Shown here: piece after piece, positions 1-9,537 of the stretch
Numbering within the stretch: position 1 is the first letter of the stretch
Layout: each line of letters opens with the position of its first letter
Assembly: GCF_035189165.1 (NCBI RefSeq)
Contig: NZ_CP045246.1
Location: forward strand, 1,488,001-1,552,000
Length of the DNA stretch: 64,000 bases
Reading direction: 5' to 3'
From: Arthrobacter sp. JZ12
GTDB lineage: Bacteria; Actinomycetota; Actinomycetes; Actinomycetales; Micrococcaceae
Position numbers and translations under genes: made by a program
Notes under the pieces: model-generated
The model's database searches: none
What the model was told of the DNA's origin: nothing
Seen by the model: the letters and a program-made list of their open reading frames with translations, nothing else

Positions 1-116
1 GCCGACATCTGCTGGGAGACGGCCGAAGCGGTGTAGCCCAGCCGGGTGGCGGCCGAGGCGAATGAGCCGTGCCGGATGACCTCGAGCAGGGTCCGCAGGT
101 GAACGGGGTTGACCAC
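1..116 (-). CDS. LysR-family transcriptional regulator, N-terminus only
   Basis: This is the first 38 codons of a gene that runs off the left edge of the window on the minus strand. The visible part reads as a winged helix-turn-helix of the LysR type: a leucine-rich first helix (HLRTLLEVIRHGSF) followed by SAATRLGYTASAVSQQ, the usual DNA-recognition segment. The GTG start is preceded by GAGAGG about seven bases upstream. It is transcribed away from nrdH, and the effector domain is outside the window, so the regulon and ligand cannot be inferred. Divergence from nrdH suggests only shared regulatory DNA, not a proven link. Confidence 0.7.
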   Translation of the reverse strand, partial: MVNPVHLRTLLEVIRHGSFASAATRLGYTASAVSQQMS

Positions 117-345
117 GTCGTCATCCTCTCACGCAGTCGTCGGCAGGCCGCGACACGCCGACGACAACGCGACACGGGGAGAAGTTTTTCTGTGCGGAAC
201 TGCTCCACAGGCTGTGGACGGGAGACGTTGAATCCGCGCAATCCCGCCCTTCGCGGAGGGCCTGGAGTGTGGATTTCGTGTGGACTAATCGGGGCACAAA
301 TGACATACTTGTAATACATCATCTTGGGGTCGGCGCCACTGCGCT

Positions 346-374
346 GCACTAGATGTAGTATCTAGATATCGAAT
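346..374 (+). promoter_or_regulatory. NrdR-like box(es) in the 368-base gap before nrdH
   Basis: The gap 117-484 holds no convincing gene. Bases 346-361 (GCACTAGATGTAGTAT) fit the NrdR box pattern CwAtATaTwG well. A weaker second match starts 13 bases later (core CTAGATATCG, 362-371). TAGTAT (356-361) inside the first box could be a -10 element, so NrdR binding would block it. NrdR repression of nrd operons through such boxes is established. The closer-than-usual spacing of the second box is odd, so only the first is claimed with confidence. A ribosome binding site GGGGAG lies at 471-476, eight bases before nrdH. Confidence 0.6.
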
Positions 375-484
375 TACTTGCTGGCGAGGCAGTTCCCGCG
401 CCCGACCATGAATGGTCTGAGCAGCGGCATGTAGCCCACCAACATTGGCCGGATTAGCAGCACTTCACAAGGGGAGTTAGGGAC

Positions 485-730
485 ATGACCGTCACGGTTT
501 ACACCAAGCCAGCATGCGTACAGTGCAACGCCACTTACCGGGCCCTCGACAAGAAGGGCATCGCCTACCAGAGCGTTGACATCTCACAGGATCCGGCCGC
601 CCTTGAGCGCGTGCGTTCCCTCGGTTACATGCAGGCACCGGTCGTGATCACCGACAAGGACCACTGGTCCGGATTCCGTCCCGACAAGATCAACGAGATC
701 GCCCAGGGTTCGGTTACTTCCGTAGCCTAG
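485..730 (+). CDS. nrdH: NrdH glutaredoxin-like electron donor
   Basis: Small redoxin of 81 residues that reduces the class Ib ribonucleotide reductase NrdE in the cytoplasm and is itself reduced by thioredoxin reductase. The redox pair is C11-V-Q-C14, the typical NrdH variant of the CxxC motif. The C-terminal WSGFRPDKI segment is the NrdH signature that separates it from glutaredoxins. The length matches the family. It is the first gene of nrdHIEF and follows the NrdR-like box and a good GGGGAG site. Identity is secure from sequence and context. Confidence 0.96.
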   Translation: MTVTVYTKPACVQCNATYRALDKKGIAYQSVDISQDPAALERVRSLGYMQAPVVITDKDHWSGFRPDKINEIAQGSVTSVA

Positions 731-769
731 GGGCCCGCAAGCTCGCTTTCCCTCCGTGAGAGGGCGGAT

Positions 770-1237
770 GTGGTCAGAATGACAACACCAACCATCAGCA
801 GAAGCGCCTACGGGCGGGCAATTGGGGAGCCGGTGGAAACCGACGCGTCGTTGATTTACTTCTCGTCGGCGTCGGACAACACGCACCGGTTCGTCAGCAA
901 GTTGCCCGTCCGTTCTGCGCGTCTTCCGCTCCTTACCGGGGATGACACACTGCGGGCGCTGAAGCCCTTCGTACTGGTCCTGCCCACCTACGGGGGGACT
1001 GGTGGGAAGGGGGCTGTGCCCCGGCAGGTGATCAAGTTCCTCAACATCGAAGAGAACCGCCTGCTGCTTCGAGGCGTCATTGGCGCCGGCAACACCAACT
1101 TCGGGGATACCTACTGCCTTGCCGCCGACATTGTCGCGGCGAAGTGCGGTGTTCCCGTGCTTTATCGTTTCGAACTTATGGGGACGTCCGAGGACGTCGA
1201 CCGGGTCACCCACGGATTGGAAGAGTTTTGGACATGA
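770..1237 (+). CDS. nrdI: NrdI flavodoxin-like activator of class Ib RNR
   Basis: NrdI is a flavodoxin-like FMN protein that supplies the oxidant needed to assemble the dimanganese-tyrosyl radical in NrdF. The phosphate-binding loop is seen as [13 protein letters not shown], followed by LPTYGG and [15 protein letters not shown], all typical of NrdI. The GTG at 770 is preferred because GAGAGGG lies five bases upstream; an ATG at 779 would remove three residues. The N-terminus carries about 20 extra residues before the flavodoxin core. The stop overlaps the nrdE start as ATGA, giving translational coupling. Confidence 0.94.
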   Translation: MVRMTTPTISRSAYGRAIGEPVETDASLIYFSSASDNTHRFVSKLPVRSARLPLLTGDDTLRALKPFVLVLPTYGGTGGKGAVPRQVIKFLNIEENRLLLRGVIGAGNTNFGDTYCLAADIVAAKCGVPVLYRFELMGTSEDVDRVTHGLEEFWT

Positions 1238-3384
1238 CAGTCGCTGAACCAGAAGCACCCGCACTTCCCGAGCGCTACAAGGGACTCGGCTACCACGAGC
1301 TCAACGCCATGCTGAACCTCTACGGTCCGCAGGGCGAGATCCAGTTCGAGGCAGACCGCGAAGCAGCGCACCAGTACTTCCTTCAGCACGTCAACAACAA
1401 CACCGTCTTCTTCCACGACCTCGAGGAGAAGCTCGACTACCTGGTGAAGAACCAGTACTACGAGCGCGAGACGCTCGATCAGTACACCATGAACTTCATC
1501 CGCGACCTGTTCAAGCGGGCGTACCAGAAGAAGTTCCGGTTCGAGACCTTCCTCGGCGCGTTCAAGTTCTACACCTCGTACACGCTGAAGACCTTCGACG
1601 GCAAGCGTTATCTTGAGCGCTACGAGGACCGTGTATGCATGGTTGCCATGCATCTTGCCCGGGGCAACGAGGAACTGGCCACCCGCATGGTGGACGAGAT
1701 CATCGATGGCCGGTTCCAGCCCGCCACTCCTACCTTCCTCAACGCCGGCAAGAAGCAGCGTGGAGAACTGGTGTCCTGCTTCCTGCTGCGCATCGAAGAC
1801 AACATGGAGTCCATCGGACGGTCCATCAACTCTGCGCTCCAGCTGTCCAAGCGCGGCGGCGGCGTCGCGTTTGCGCTGACCAACATCCGCGAGGTAGGGG
1901 CGCCGATCAAGCAGATCGAGAACCAGTCTTCCGGCGTCATCCCCGTGATGAAGCTCCTCGAAGACAGCTTCTCCTACGCCAACCAGCTGGGCGCACGCCA
2001 GGGTGCGGGTGCGGTGTACCTGCACGCGCACCACCCGGACATCAACCGCTTCCTGGACACCAAGCGTGAGAACGCCGACGAGAAGATCCGCATCAAGACC
2101 CTGTCACTGGGTGTCGTGATCCCGGACATCACCTTCGAACTGGCGAAGAAGGACGAGGACATGTACCTGTTCTCGCCCTACGACGTCGAGCGCGTCTACG
2201 GCATGCCGTTCTCGGACGTCTCCGTCACGGAGAAGTACTACGAGATGGTCGATGATTCGCGTATCAAGAAGACCAAGATCAAGGCCCGCGAGTTCTTCCA
2301 GACGCTTGCCGAGATCCAGTTCGAGTCGGGCTACCCGTACATCATGTTCGAGGACACGGTGAACCGGGCCAACCCGATCGACGGCAAGATCATCATGTCC
2401 AACCTGTGCTCGGAGATCCTGCAGGTCTCGCAGCCCACCACCTACAACGACGACCTGTCGTACGCCGACACGGGCAAGGACATCTCCTGCAACCTGGGTT
2501 CGCTGAACATCGCGAAGACCATGGACTCTCCTGACTTCGGTTCCACGGTGGAGACCGCCATCCGCGCGCTCTCCGCGGTCTCCGACATGTCCAACATCAC
2601 CTCGGTGCCTTCCATCGCGAAGGGCAATGACGCGTCGCACGCCATCGGCCTGGGGCAGATGAACCTGCACGGTTACCTGGCGCGGGAGCGGGTCCACTAC
2701 GGCTCCGAAGAGGGCCTGGACTTCACGAACATCTACTTCTACACCGTCGCCTACCACGCTGTCCGGGCATCGAACCTGCTTGCAATCGAGACCGGCCGTA
2801 CCTTCGGTGGTTTCGAGAAGTCCAAGTACGCGTCGGGGGAGTACTTCGACAAGTACACGGAGCAGCAGTGGGTACCGCAGACCGAGAAGGTACGCGAGCT
2901 GTTCAAGGACGTGCACATTCCCACGCAGGATGACTGGCGTGAACTCAAGGCATCCGTCATGAAGCACGGTATCTACAACCAGAACCTCCAGGCCGTGCCG
3001 CCCACAGGATCGATCAGCTACATCAACAACTCGACCTCGTCCATCCACCCGGTAGCGGCGAAGATCGAGATCCGCAAGGAAGGCAAGATCGGCCGCGTCT
3101 ACTACCCGGCGCCGTACCTGACCAACGACAACCTGGACTACTACCAGGACGCGTACGAGATCGGATACGAAAAGATCATCGACACGTACGCCGCGGCCAC
3201 GCAGCACGTAGACCAGGGCCTGTCGCTGACGCTGTTCTTCAAGGACACCGCCACCACGCGCGACATCAATAAGGCGCAGATCTACGCATGGCGCAAGGGC
3301 ATCAAGACGCTCTACTACATCCGGCTCCGCCAGCTCGCGCTGGAGGGCACGGAGGTTGAGGGCTGCGTCAGCTGCATGCTCTAG
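1234..3384 (+). CDS. nrdE: Class Ib ribonucleoside-diphosphate reductase, alpha subunit
   Basis: The 716-residue catalytic subunit converts ribonucleoside diphosphates to deoxyribonucleotides together with NrdF. Visible family motifs are ATPTFLNAG, the first active-site cysteine in [22 protein letters not shown], and the C-terminal shuttle pair C711-V-S-C714 next to the end. The start is the ATG at 1234, which overlaps the nrdI stop (ATGA) and gives the usual MTVAEPE-type beginning; an upstream in-frame start at 1144 would lie inside nrdI. There is no N-terminal ATP cone, as expected for class Ib. Confidence 0.97.
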   Translation: MTVAEPEAPALPERYKGLGYHELNAMLNLYGPQGEIQFEADREAAHQYFLQHVNNNTVFFHDLEEKLDYLVKNQYYERETLDQYTMNFIRDLFKRAYQKKFRFETFLGAFKFYTSYTLKTFDGKRYLERYEDRVCMVAMHLARGNEELATRMVDEIIDGRFQPATPTFLNAGKKQRGELVSCFLLRIEDNMESIGRSINSALQLSKRGGGVAFALTNIREVGAPIKQIENQSSGVIPVMKLLEDSFSYANQLGARQGAGAVYLHAHHPDINRFLDTKRENADEKIRIKTLSLGVVIPDITFELAKKDEDMYLFSPYDVERVYGMPFSDVSVTEKYYEMVDDSRIKKTKIKAREFFQTLAEIQFESGYPYIMFEDTVNRANPIDGKIIMSNLCSEILQVSQPTTYNDDLSYADTGKDISCNLGSLNIAKTMDSPDFGSTVETAIRALSAVSDMSNITSVPSIAKGNDASHAIGLGQMNLHGYLARERVHYGSEEGLDFTNIYFYTVAYHAVRASNLLAIETGRTFGGFEKSKYASGEYFDKYTEQQWVPQTEKVRELFKDVHIPTQDDWRELKASVMKHGIYNQNLQAVPPTGSISYINNSTSSIHPVAAKIEIRKEGKIGRVYYPAPYLTNDNLDYYQDAYEIGYEKIIDTYAAATQHVDQGLSLTLFFKDTATTRDINKAQIYAWRKGIKTLYYIRLRQLALEGTEVEGCVSCML

Positions 3385-3400
3385 GCACCAAAAAAGCCAA

Positions 3401-3447
3401 CGACGACGTCGGCGGGCCGGCGTACGAAAGCCGGCTCGCCGTCGTCG
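3401..3447 (+). terminator. GC-rich hairpin between nrdE and nrdF
   Basis: Left arm 3401-3421 and right arm 3430-3447 pair over 18 positions, with a three-base bulge (TCG) and one G-T pair, around loop GTACGAAA. No T-run follows (TACATTTATAG). It is either a weak terminator or attenuator, or an RNA processing/stability element that sets the NrdE:NrdF ratio. Confidence 0.5.
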
Positions 3448-3462
3448 TACATTTATAGATGA

Positions 3463-4485
<1,023 letters not shown>

Positions 4486-4497
4486 ATCCTCCACCAG

Positions 4498-4545
4498 GAG
4501 CCAGTAGGCAACTCCACCACTAGTTGGCGAGTTGCCTACTGGCTC
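4498..4545 (+). terminator. Rho-independent terminator of nrdHIEF
   Basis: A perfect 17-base-pair stem (4498-4514 with 4529-4545) and 14-base loop are followed by TTCTGCGTTT, 13 bases after the nrdF stop. Confidence 0.9.
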
Positions 4546-4574
4546 TTCTGCGTTTAGCTCATCGCGGCGTGCGG

Positions 4575-4580
4575 TAGCGT
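4575..4580 (+). promoter_or_regulatory. -10 element TAGCGT, leaderless start
   Basis: TAGCGT ends seven bases before the ATG at 4588, the geometry of actinobacterial leaderless genes. No ribosome binding site is seen upstream of that ATG. Confidence 0.5.
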
Positions 4581-4587
4581 GGCGGTC

Positions 4588-5436
4588 ATGGGGGACGAAA
4601 TGACGCAGCAGGAGCAGCAAGAAGTATCAGGGAATGACACCGGTCTGTGGCGCGCGGAACTTCGATCACTCATCACCGGGGTCAATTCGGCGGTACTGGT
4701 CATTGCCGTTGCTGCCGGTGTGTGGGGAGTCTTTGACGGCATGGCGGACGCTAGAGGCGATCGTTTCGGAGGAAGCCTCATCTTTGCCGCCCCGATGGTC
4801 TATGCCGGCTGGTGCATGTTAGAGCCGGCGCTGCGCCGCAACACGAGCACGGGGTCGGTGATGATGCGACTGGCATCGGCCTTCCTGATTGCACCAGGGC
4901 TCGTAGTTGTTCCGATCGCAGCCGTCCAGGGAATCGCCCTGATCTTCCCTGGCATGCGACAAATGATCGAGAACGCAGCCGAAAACAACGGCGGAAACCA
5001 CCACTACTGGTCCGAGGGTCTTGGCATCCAGCTGCTCCTCATCCCGTTCGCAGGCTGGGCAGCAGGCATGGGTGTGGCGCTCTTCGCTTGCATGATCCTG
5101 ACTCTGCCGATCTTGTCCCTGCGGGCACCCAGCGTTGTGTCGAGCGGTTCGCACATCGAATCGGTAGCCGCCGAACAACGAGCACCGACAACCGCGTTCG
5201 TCTTCTGCGGCCTCGGAGCCACGATGCTGGGGATCGTGCTCTGGAACTTCGGTGACGGTGGAAGCATCACCGAGTTCCCCGAAGACTTCGGGCGCTTCAT
5301 GGGCGCGCTCTCAGCCGGCGCTTTCCTCTGGAAGGACGCGGTGTGGCTGATCGGCGTGGTTTTCGTCGTCGCCGGTGTGCTCGCAATGGCATGGGGGTGT
5401 GTGCCCGTAACGGCAGCGCGGAGGCGCAAGAACTGA
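4588..5436 (+). CDS. Predicted multi-pass membrane protein, unknown function
   Basis: A 282-residue protein with about six hydrophobic segments, at roughly residues 30-50, 60-80, 90-120, 145-175, 195-215 and 240-265. A short polar N-terminus rich in Q and E precedes the first. I do not recognise the family and see no catalytic motif. The ATG at 4588 is chosen because of the -10 element seven bases upstream; ATG 4600, preceded by GGGGAC, would shorten it by four residues. It stands alone behind the nrd terminator. It is probably a small integral membrane protein of regulatory or structural function. Confidence 0.7.
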   Translation: MGDEMTQQEQQEVSGNDTGLWRAELRSLITGVNSAVLVIAVAAGVWGVFDGMADARGDRFGGSLIFAAPMVYAGWCMLEPALRRNTSTGSVMMRLASAFLIAPGLVVVPIAAVQGIALIFPGMRQMIENAAENNGGNHHYWSEGLGIQLLLIPFAGWAAGMGVALFACMILTLPILSLRAPSVVSSGSHIESVAAEQRAPTTAFVFCGLGATMLGIVLWNFGDGGSITEFPEDFGRFMGALSAGAFLWKDAVWLIGVVFVVAGVLAMAWGCVPVTAARRRKN

Positions 5437-5564
5437 CCCCTGACGGGCCTCGTCAATCACCCCGCTCCCGGTGGATGCGGAGTGCGACGGGTTTTGTCTA
5501 AAATGTGATCTGTTTTGCCGCCCAGTTGGGTAACCAACAGCGATGCGCCGCACACATAGTGGGC

Positions 5565-5894
5565 ATGACAGCACAAGCGTTCGACACCGCAGGCACGGCC
5601 CAAGCTGAGCCGCTGTGGGAAGTAAAGATCGGCAGCGCCGCCGGCCAGTTCTTCACCTCGCGCCGCAAGGCAGCTGAAGGTCTGGTCCGCCTGGCTGAAC
5701 ACCGGATGAAGCAGGGGAGGCCGCTGAACTTCACCGTCCTTCGCCTGGACGACGAGGACAAGCCCGACCGGGATGCCAGCAGCGACGTCGCTGAGGTGTT
5801 CGCCGCTACCGGTTACCCGGCAAATGACGATGAAGGGCTGCGCGAGGGCACCATCGACTGCCTTGAGGCGATCCTCCCGTCTGACTTCGCGTGA
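5565..5894 (+). CDS. Hypothetical protein (109 aa)
   Basis: Soluble acidic protein with no recognised domain. The N-terminus contains WEVKIGSAAGQFFTSR and RRKAAEGLVRLAEHRM, and the C-terminus is rich in D and E. The ATG at 5565 is chosen over an upstream in-frame start at 5505 because the intervening residues are atypical and poorly coding. No clear ribosome binding site is seen; TAGTGG a few bases upstream is only a weak -10 candidate. It converges with the AAA ATPase gene, 33 bases away. An opposite-strand reading (5457-5918) is possible but looks less protein-like. Confidence 0.55.
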   Translation: MTAQAFDTAGTAQAEPLWEVKIGSAAGQFFTSRRKAAEGLVRLAEHRMKQGRPLNFTVLRLDDEDKPDRDASSDVAEVFAATGYPANDDEGLREGTIDCLEAILPSDFA

Positions 5895-5927
5895 GCTCGA
5901 GGCGTCCTCCGCGCTCACTCCACGCGC

Positions 5928-6965
5928 TCACTCCATCAGCCAGCGCCACCAGCGCGGCTGGTCCCGCTTCGGCTCTGGCGTCGGTTCCGGTTCCTCACCC
6001 AGAGCCTGTGCGGCCTCAACAAGGTCGTCCGCCGTCAGCGTCATGACGGCCTCACGGTCGAGTGCGTCGAGGCTTTGATTCTCATTGAGGGACAGCCGCA
6101 ACGCCTGGCGGTTGAGCGCCTGCTCAAATAGGGTGCGGGCAAAGCGTGCGTTGCCGGAGTCCTCGCCCGCGTGAAGCCCGGTGAAGATACGGCGCAGCAC
6201 CTGGTCCGCACCCGGTTCCAGCGTGTACTCGTGCTGGGCCAGCATCTGGTGGAAGATGGTCTGGAGTGCGTCGACTGAGTAGTCGGGGAACGTGATCTCT
6301 CGAGCGAACCGCGAGCGTAGTCCGGGGTTCGAGAGCAGGAAAGACTCCATCAACCGCGGGTACCCGGCAACGATCACCACCAGGCGGTGGCGGTGGTCCT
6401 CCATCCGCTTGAGCAGGACCTCGATAGCTTCCGGTCCGAAGTCCGTGCGGCCGTCCTCGGGCGCCAGCGCGTAGGCCTCGTCGATGAACAGGACGCCGTC
6501 TAGCGCACGCCGGATCACCCGATCTGTTTTGATGGCGGTGGCACCAACGTACTGCCCGACCAGGCCTGAACGGTCGACCTCAACCAGATGGCCTTTTTGT
6601 AGCAGGCCAACCGCCCGGTACATCTCGGCAAGGAGCCGTGCGACGGTGGTCTTGCCTGTGCCAGGGTTTCCTAGGAACACCAGATGCTGTGAGGTTGCGA
6701 CCTCCGGCAAACCGTGCGCTTTACGGCGGGCCTGGACCTGGAGCAGCGCCACGAGCGCCCGGACCTGTTCCTTTACGCTCTCCAGCCCGACCAGCGAGTC
6801 GAGCTCGGCCTGCACGTCGGAGAGTGGTCGGGCCGGCCCGGACCTCGGACCGATGAGATCGCCGACCAGGTCGTCGACGCGCTCGGAGCCGGGCAGCTTG
6901 AGCTGATCGGCCAGATGCCCGATGGTTTCGCGCAGTTCGTCAAGCGGATGGCGGCTGGGAGCCAT
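5928..6965 (-). CDS. CbbX/SpoVK-type AAA+ ATPase
   Basis: A 345-residue AAA+ protein. Walker A is GNPGTGKTT (99-107), Walker B is VLFIDEAYAL (about 158-167), with a pore-loop-like GQYVG near 137-141, an arginine-finger region LRSRFAREI, and a helical lid at the C-terminus. This arrangement is that of the CbbX/SpoVK/EccA branch, whose members remodel protein complexes as hexamers. No Rubisco or type VII secretion gene is nearby, so the substrate is unknown. The N-terminal 50 residues form a short helical region. A TACAGT -10 six bases before the ATG predicts a leaderless transcript. Confidence 0.85.
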   Translation of the reverse strand: MAPSRHPLDELRETIGHLADQLKLPGSERVDDLVGDLIGPRSGPARPLSDVQAELDSLVGLESVKEQVRALVALLQVQARRKAHGLPEVATSQHLVFLGNPGTGKTTVARLLAEMYRAVGLLQKGHLVEVDRSGLVGQYVGATAIKTDRVIRRALDGVLFIDEAYALAPEDGRTDFGPEAIEVLLKRMEDHRHRLVVIVAGYPRLMESFLLSNPGLRSRFAREITFPDYSVDALQTIFHQMLAQHEYTLEPGADQVLRRIFTGLHAGEDSGNARFARTLFEQALNRQALRLSLNENQSLDALDREAVMTLTADDLVEAAQALGEEPEPTPEPKRDQPRWWRWLME

Positions 6966-6971
6966 GCATCA

Positions 6972-6977
6972 ACTGTA
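6972..6977 (-). promoter_or_regulatory. -10 element TACAGT of the AAA+ gene
   Basis: On the minus strand TACAGT is followed by six bases and the ATG at 6965, the geometry of a leaderless promoter. Confidence 0.5.
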
Positions 6978-7003
6978 GTACGTACGCTGATTCCTGAGTC
7001 GAG

Positions 7004-7693
7004 TCAGCAGCCGTGGGCCGCTCCCTTCGGGAAGTACCGCCAGGTGCCCTCTGTAATGATGTCCACGGCATCATCGGTCACGCTGATGGCCGTCTGATCA
7101 TCGATGGCGTAGGACGGGTGGCGTATACCGGCAGCCCATTTCTCTGCTGCTGCGAGGGAGTTCCCGGGTGCACCATCAGGCGCGAGATGCGGGCAAATCG
7201 AGAAGTGAACCATTCCCAGTGCGCTATCGCCGCCCGTCGTCGGCTTCCAGCCGATGAATTCTCGGCCGATTTGAGGAGTCATCACCATGCTGCCGGCGCT
7301 CATTCCAACCCACACGGTACCTGTCAGCGACGGAAACATCTCGGCCAGCCCCGACTGCTGCACCCAGTGATTCAGGTATAGGGCGTCACCGCCCGCCGCG
7401 AGCAATACGTCGGTCTCGAGTACGAGTGGCTTCCACCGCTCTTCATCGATGCTCGGCAGCGCGGTCAATTCCAGCACGCCGACTGACTTCCACCCCAGGT
7501 CGACCATGGGGTTCTCGGACTTTCCGCTGATGAATTCCCATGCCCTGACGCCGGGACCCACCCACGGGTGACCATACTGGGCGGTGGGAATGCACAGTGC
7601 CGTGGACGCGCTGATCGGCTTGCCGATAAGTTCTTCCAGCGCAGCGAGGATTGTTGTGTTGGTGACGCCTGCCGAGGTGAGAAGAAGCTTCAC
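7004..7693 (-). CDS. Peptidase S51 (peptidase E / cyanophycinase-like) family protein
   Basis: A 229-residue protein with the class I glutamine-amidotransferase-like fold of family S51 serine peptidases. The nucleophile elbow is GMSAGSM with S132, and LAAGGDALYL near residue 100 matches the family's oxyanion region. Known members remove N-terminal Asp dipeptides or degrade cyanophycin; the substrate here cannot be decided. It is a single gene starting with GTG, with TAGGAT six bases upstream suggesting a leaderless transcript. No cyanophycin synthetase is seen in the window. Confidence 0.8.
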   Translation of the reverse strand: MKLLLTSAGVTNTTILAALEELIGKPISASTALCIPTAQYGHPWVGPGVRAWEFISGKSENPMVDLGWKSVGVLELTALPSIDEERWKPLVLETDVLLAAGGDALYLNHWVQQSGLAEMFPSLTGTVWVGMSAGSMVMTPQIGREFIGWKPTTGGDSALGMVHFSICPHLAPDGAPGNSLAAAEKWAAGIRHPSYAIDDQTAISVTDDAVDIITEGTWRYFPKGAAHGC

Positions 7694-7699
7694 GGCGCC

Positions 7700-7705
7700 A
7701 TCCTA
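7700..7705 (-). promoter_or_regulatory. -10 element TAGGAT of the S51 peptidase gene
   Basis: TAGGAT, six bases and the GTG at 7693 on the minus strand indicate a leaderless promoter. Confidence 0.5.
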
Positions 7706-7765
7706 GCGGCTGCCGGTCGTCGCGCCGCGACTCATTCGGTCCCCCCGGTTCCCATCCGGGTAAGC

Positions 7766-7803
7766 GTCAGGCCCGCCGCTCCAGTTGGAGCTGCGGGCCT
7801 GAC
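7766..7803 (-). terminator. Terminator hairpin downstream of the PRC-barrel gene
   Basis: GTCAGGCCCGC (7766-7776) pairs perfectly with 7793-7803. Inside, CTCC-AGTT-GGAG extends the stem. On the minus strand it lies about 35 bases past the PRC-barrel stop; the T-rich tail is weak. Confidence 0.7.
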
Positions 7804-7836
7804 TACGTCTTCAGACGATGGGTTGGAGCGCGAAGG

Positions 7837-8670
7837 CTAGATACGTCCGTCGCGAGTGGTTTCGACGTCGTCGGTGTCGATCTGTTCCTTACGAACTTCC
7901 TCGCTCACCGTCTGCTGCTCCGTAACGGTCTCCTTATCGAGGCGAACGCGCTCGACCGGCACGGCCTCCTTGGCGACGACGGGACGCTCCTCGTGGAGGA
8001 TGACCTCGTGCTCCTCCTCGCTAATGGCAGGGCCGTCGTAGGCTGCGTCCACGTTGGCATCCGTGATCGGCTCGCGTTCGATCCGGACCTCTTCACGCTG
8101 CACCGGAACGGTCTGCGTGACATTCTCGGTGACAACGTACTTGCGCAGGCGTGCCCGGCCGGTCTCGACGCTCTGGGTACCGACGCGGAGCTGCTCCTCG
8201 GAGCGGGTCATGGCGTCATCGGTGGTCGGGCCGGAGGTGTCGTGACCGACGGTGGCGCGATCCGATTCGAAGTTCCCGGTGGTCCCAGCGGTTCCGGTGA
8301 AGGTTTCACCGCTGGTGTGCTCGCCGTTGCTGTATTCAACATTGCCGAAGCCGTTAGCCAGGCCGTAATAGCGGTAAAGCTCAGCCTCTTCCTGCTCGCT
8401 CAGGTGTCCGTCAGGTGCCACGTTCGGCGCGTCCTTGACCTTTGCCTTCTGGTGGGCCACCCGGATGTCGTTGCCTTCAAGGGTGGCTCCCTCGAGCGGT
8501 GCGAAAGACTCGTTCGAGCCAAACAGTCCGGTGTTGACTGTGACCCAGCTCGGGTTGTTGGTGTGGTCGTCCAGGTAGATCTGTCCGACAGAACCGATCT
8601 TGTCGCCGTCGCTGTCGATTACCTTTCCGCCAGCTTCAAGGATCTGGGAAATGTTGTTTTCGGAAATCAT
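7837..8670 (-). CDS. PRC-barrel and DUF2382 (YsnF/AvaK) domain protein
   Basis: A 277-residue two-domain protein. Residues 1-80 form a PRC-barrel (GGKVIDSDGDKIGSVGQIYL, then NPSWVTV and FAPLEGA). A Gly/Ser/Thr-rich linker follows, then a DUF2382 domain (about 170-260) with the repeated acidic/basic pattern REEVRIEREPI and VILHEERPVVAKE. Such proteins are widespread in Actinobacteria and Deinococcus and are associated with general stress responses; the molecular role is unproven. The ATG at 8670 has AAGGAG seven bases upstream, better than a start six codons earlier. It is monocistronic with its own hairpin terminator. Confidence 0.88.
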   Translation of the reverse strand: MISENNISQILEAGGKVIDSDGDKIGSVGQIYLDDHTNNPSWVTVNTGLFGSNESFAPLEGATLEGNDIRVAHQKAKVKDAPNVAPDGHLSEQEEAELYRYYGLANGFGNVEYSNGEHTSGETFTGTAGTTGNFESDRATVGHDTSGPTTDDAMTRSEEQLRVGTQSVETGRARLRKYVVTENVTQTVPVQREEVRIEREPITDANVDAAYDGPAISEEEHEVILHEERPVVAKEAVPVERVRLDKETVTEQQTVSEEVRKEQIDTDDVETTRDGRI

Positions 8671-8769
8671 GCTGTTCTCCTTCGTCAACGATCCGCCGGG
8701 TTTCCGGCCTTCCGTGACCTAACCGTAACAAGCGTCCACTCAGATAGGAAGCCTGCTGATTATTTCGTA

Positions 8770-9537
8770 TTAGAACAGAGGCCATGGAACCGCCGGCATA
8801 TCGCCGCTGGGACCCGGGAAGCGCCCCTTCGCGCGCAACCGGTCACAACGAGCGGCGAGCGCAGCTATTTCTTCAGCGGTAAGCAGGTCCGCTAGGTCTC
8901 GGCCCAGCTCACCGCGCAGAGCCTCGCTCACCCGGTCGACGCCGTCGAGTTCCTCGTCGCTGAGCCGTTCCCCAAGCCAGCCCCACAGCACCGTGCGCAG
9001 CTTGTGCTCGCTGTGGAAGGTGAGCCCATGATCCACGCCGTACCGGTGTCCGTCGGGCATCGGAAGGATGTGATCACCTTTCCGGTCGGCGTTGTTGGCA
9101 ATCACATCGAACACCGCCATGCGGCGAAGTGCGGGGGAGTCCTCGTGAATGAGGGCAACCATTCGGCCTGATTCATCCTGACCTTCGAGAACCTGCTTCC
9201 AGCCGGTCTTCGGTACGTTGTCGGTTGGAACCAGGTCCAGGGCATTCTGGGCGGCATCTGCCTCCTGCCACAGCTGCACCATTCCTTCCCCCAGCGGGCC
9301 ATCCCGCAGCCAGGTGCGGGGTGCGATGTTCCAACCGAAGGCCTCGGAGACCAGGTAGGCGGCCGCCTCGCGGTAGGCGAGCGCACCGTCGGGAAAGTCC
9401 CACAGCGGTCGTTCGCCTGCGATCGGTTTGTACACCACCATCGCGCCGTCGATGCTGCCTACGAACGTGGCGTTCGACGCCGTCGTAATGCGGCCGATGA
9501 GAGTCAGCTCGGCAGCCACGAGGTCGGGTGCCGACAT
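8770..9537 (-). CDS. SCO1664-family PI3K/PI4K-like protein
   Basis: A 255-residue member of the actinobacterial SCO1664 family, remotely related to phosphatidylinositol kinases. Kinase-like features are K37 in VVYKP, a catalytic-loop-like segment FDVIANNADRKGDH (143-156) and YGVDHG (167-171) in the position of the metal-binding D-G. The substrate is unknown. The start overlaps the stop of the DUF3090 gene (TGATG), so translation is coupled. The constant partnership with DUF3090 and the phosphomutase in actinobacteria implies a shared pathway. Confidence 0.85.
   Translation of the reverse strand: MSAPDLVAAELTLIGRITTASNATFVGSIDGAMVVYKPIAGERPLWDFPDGALAYREAAAYLVSEAFGWNIAPRTWLRDGPLGEGMVQLWQEADAAQNALDLVPTDNVPKTGWKQVLEGQDESGRMVALIHEDSPALRRMAVFDVIANNADRKGDHILPMPDGHRYGVDHGLTFHSEHKLRTVLWGWLGERLSDEELDGVDRVSEALRGELGRDLADLLTAEEIAALAARCDRLRAKGRFPGPSGDMPAVPWPLF

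Noticed and set aside
584-1264. Minus-strand open frame of 226 codons across nrdH and nrdI
   Set aside because: It lies opposite nrdH and nrdI, whose motifs are clear, and encodes no recognisable protein. Long antisense frames are expected at this GC content.
7741-7760. CCCCCC run as part of a 6C RNA
   Set aside because: The paired C-rich loops of 6C RNA are not present; only one run occurs next to a terminator.
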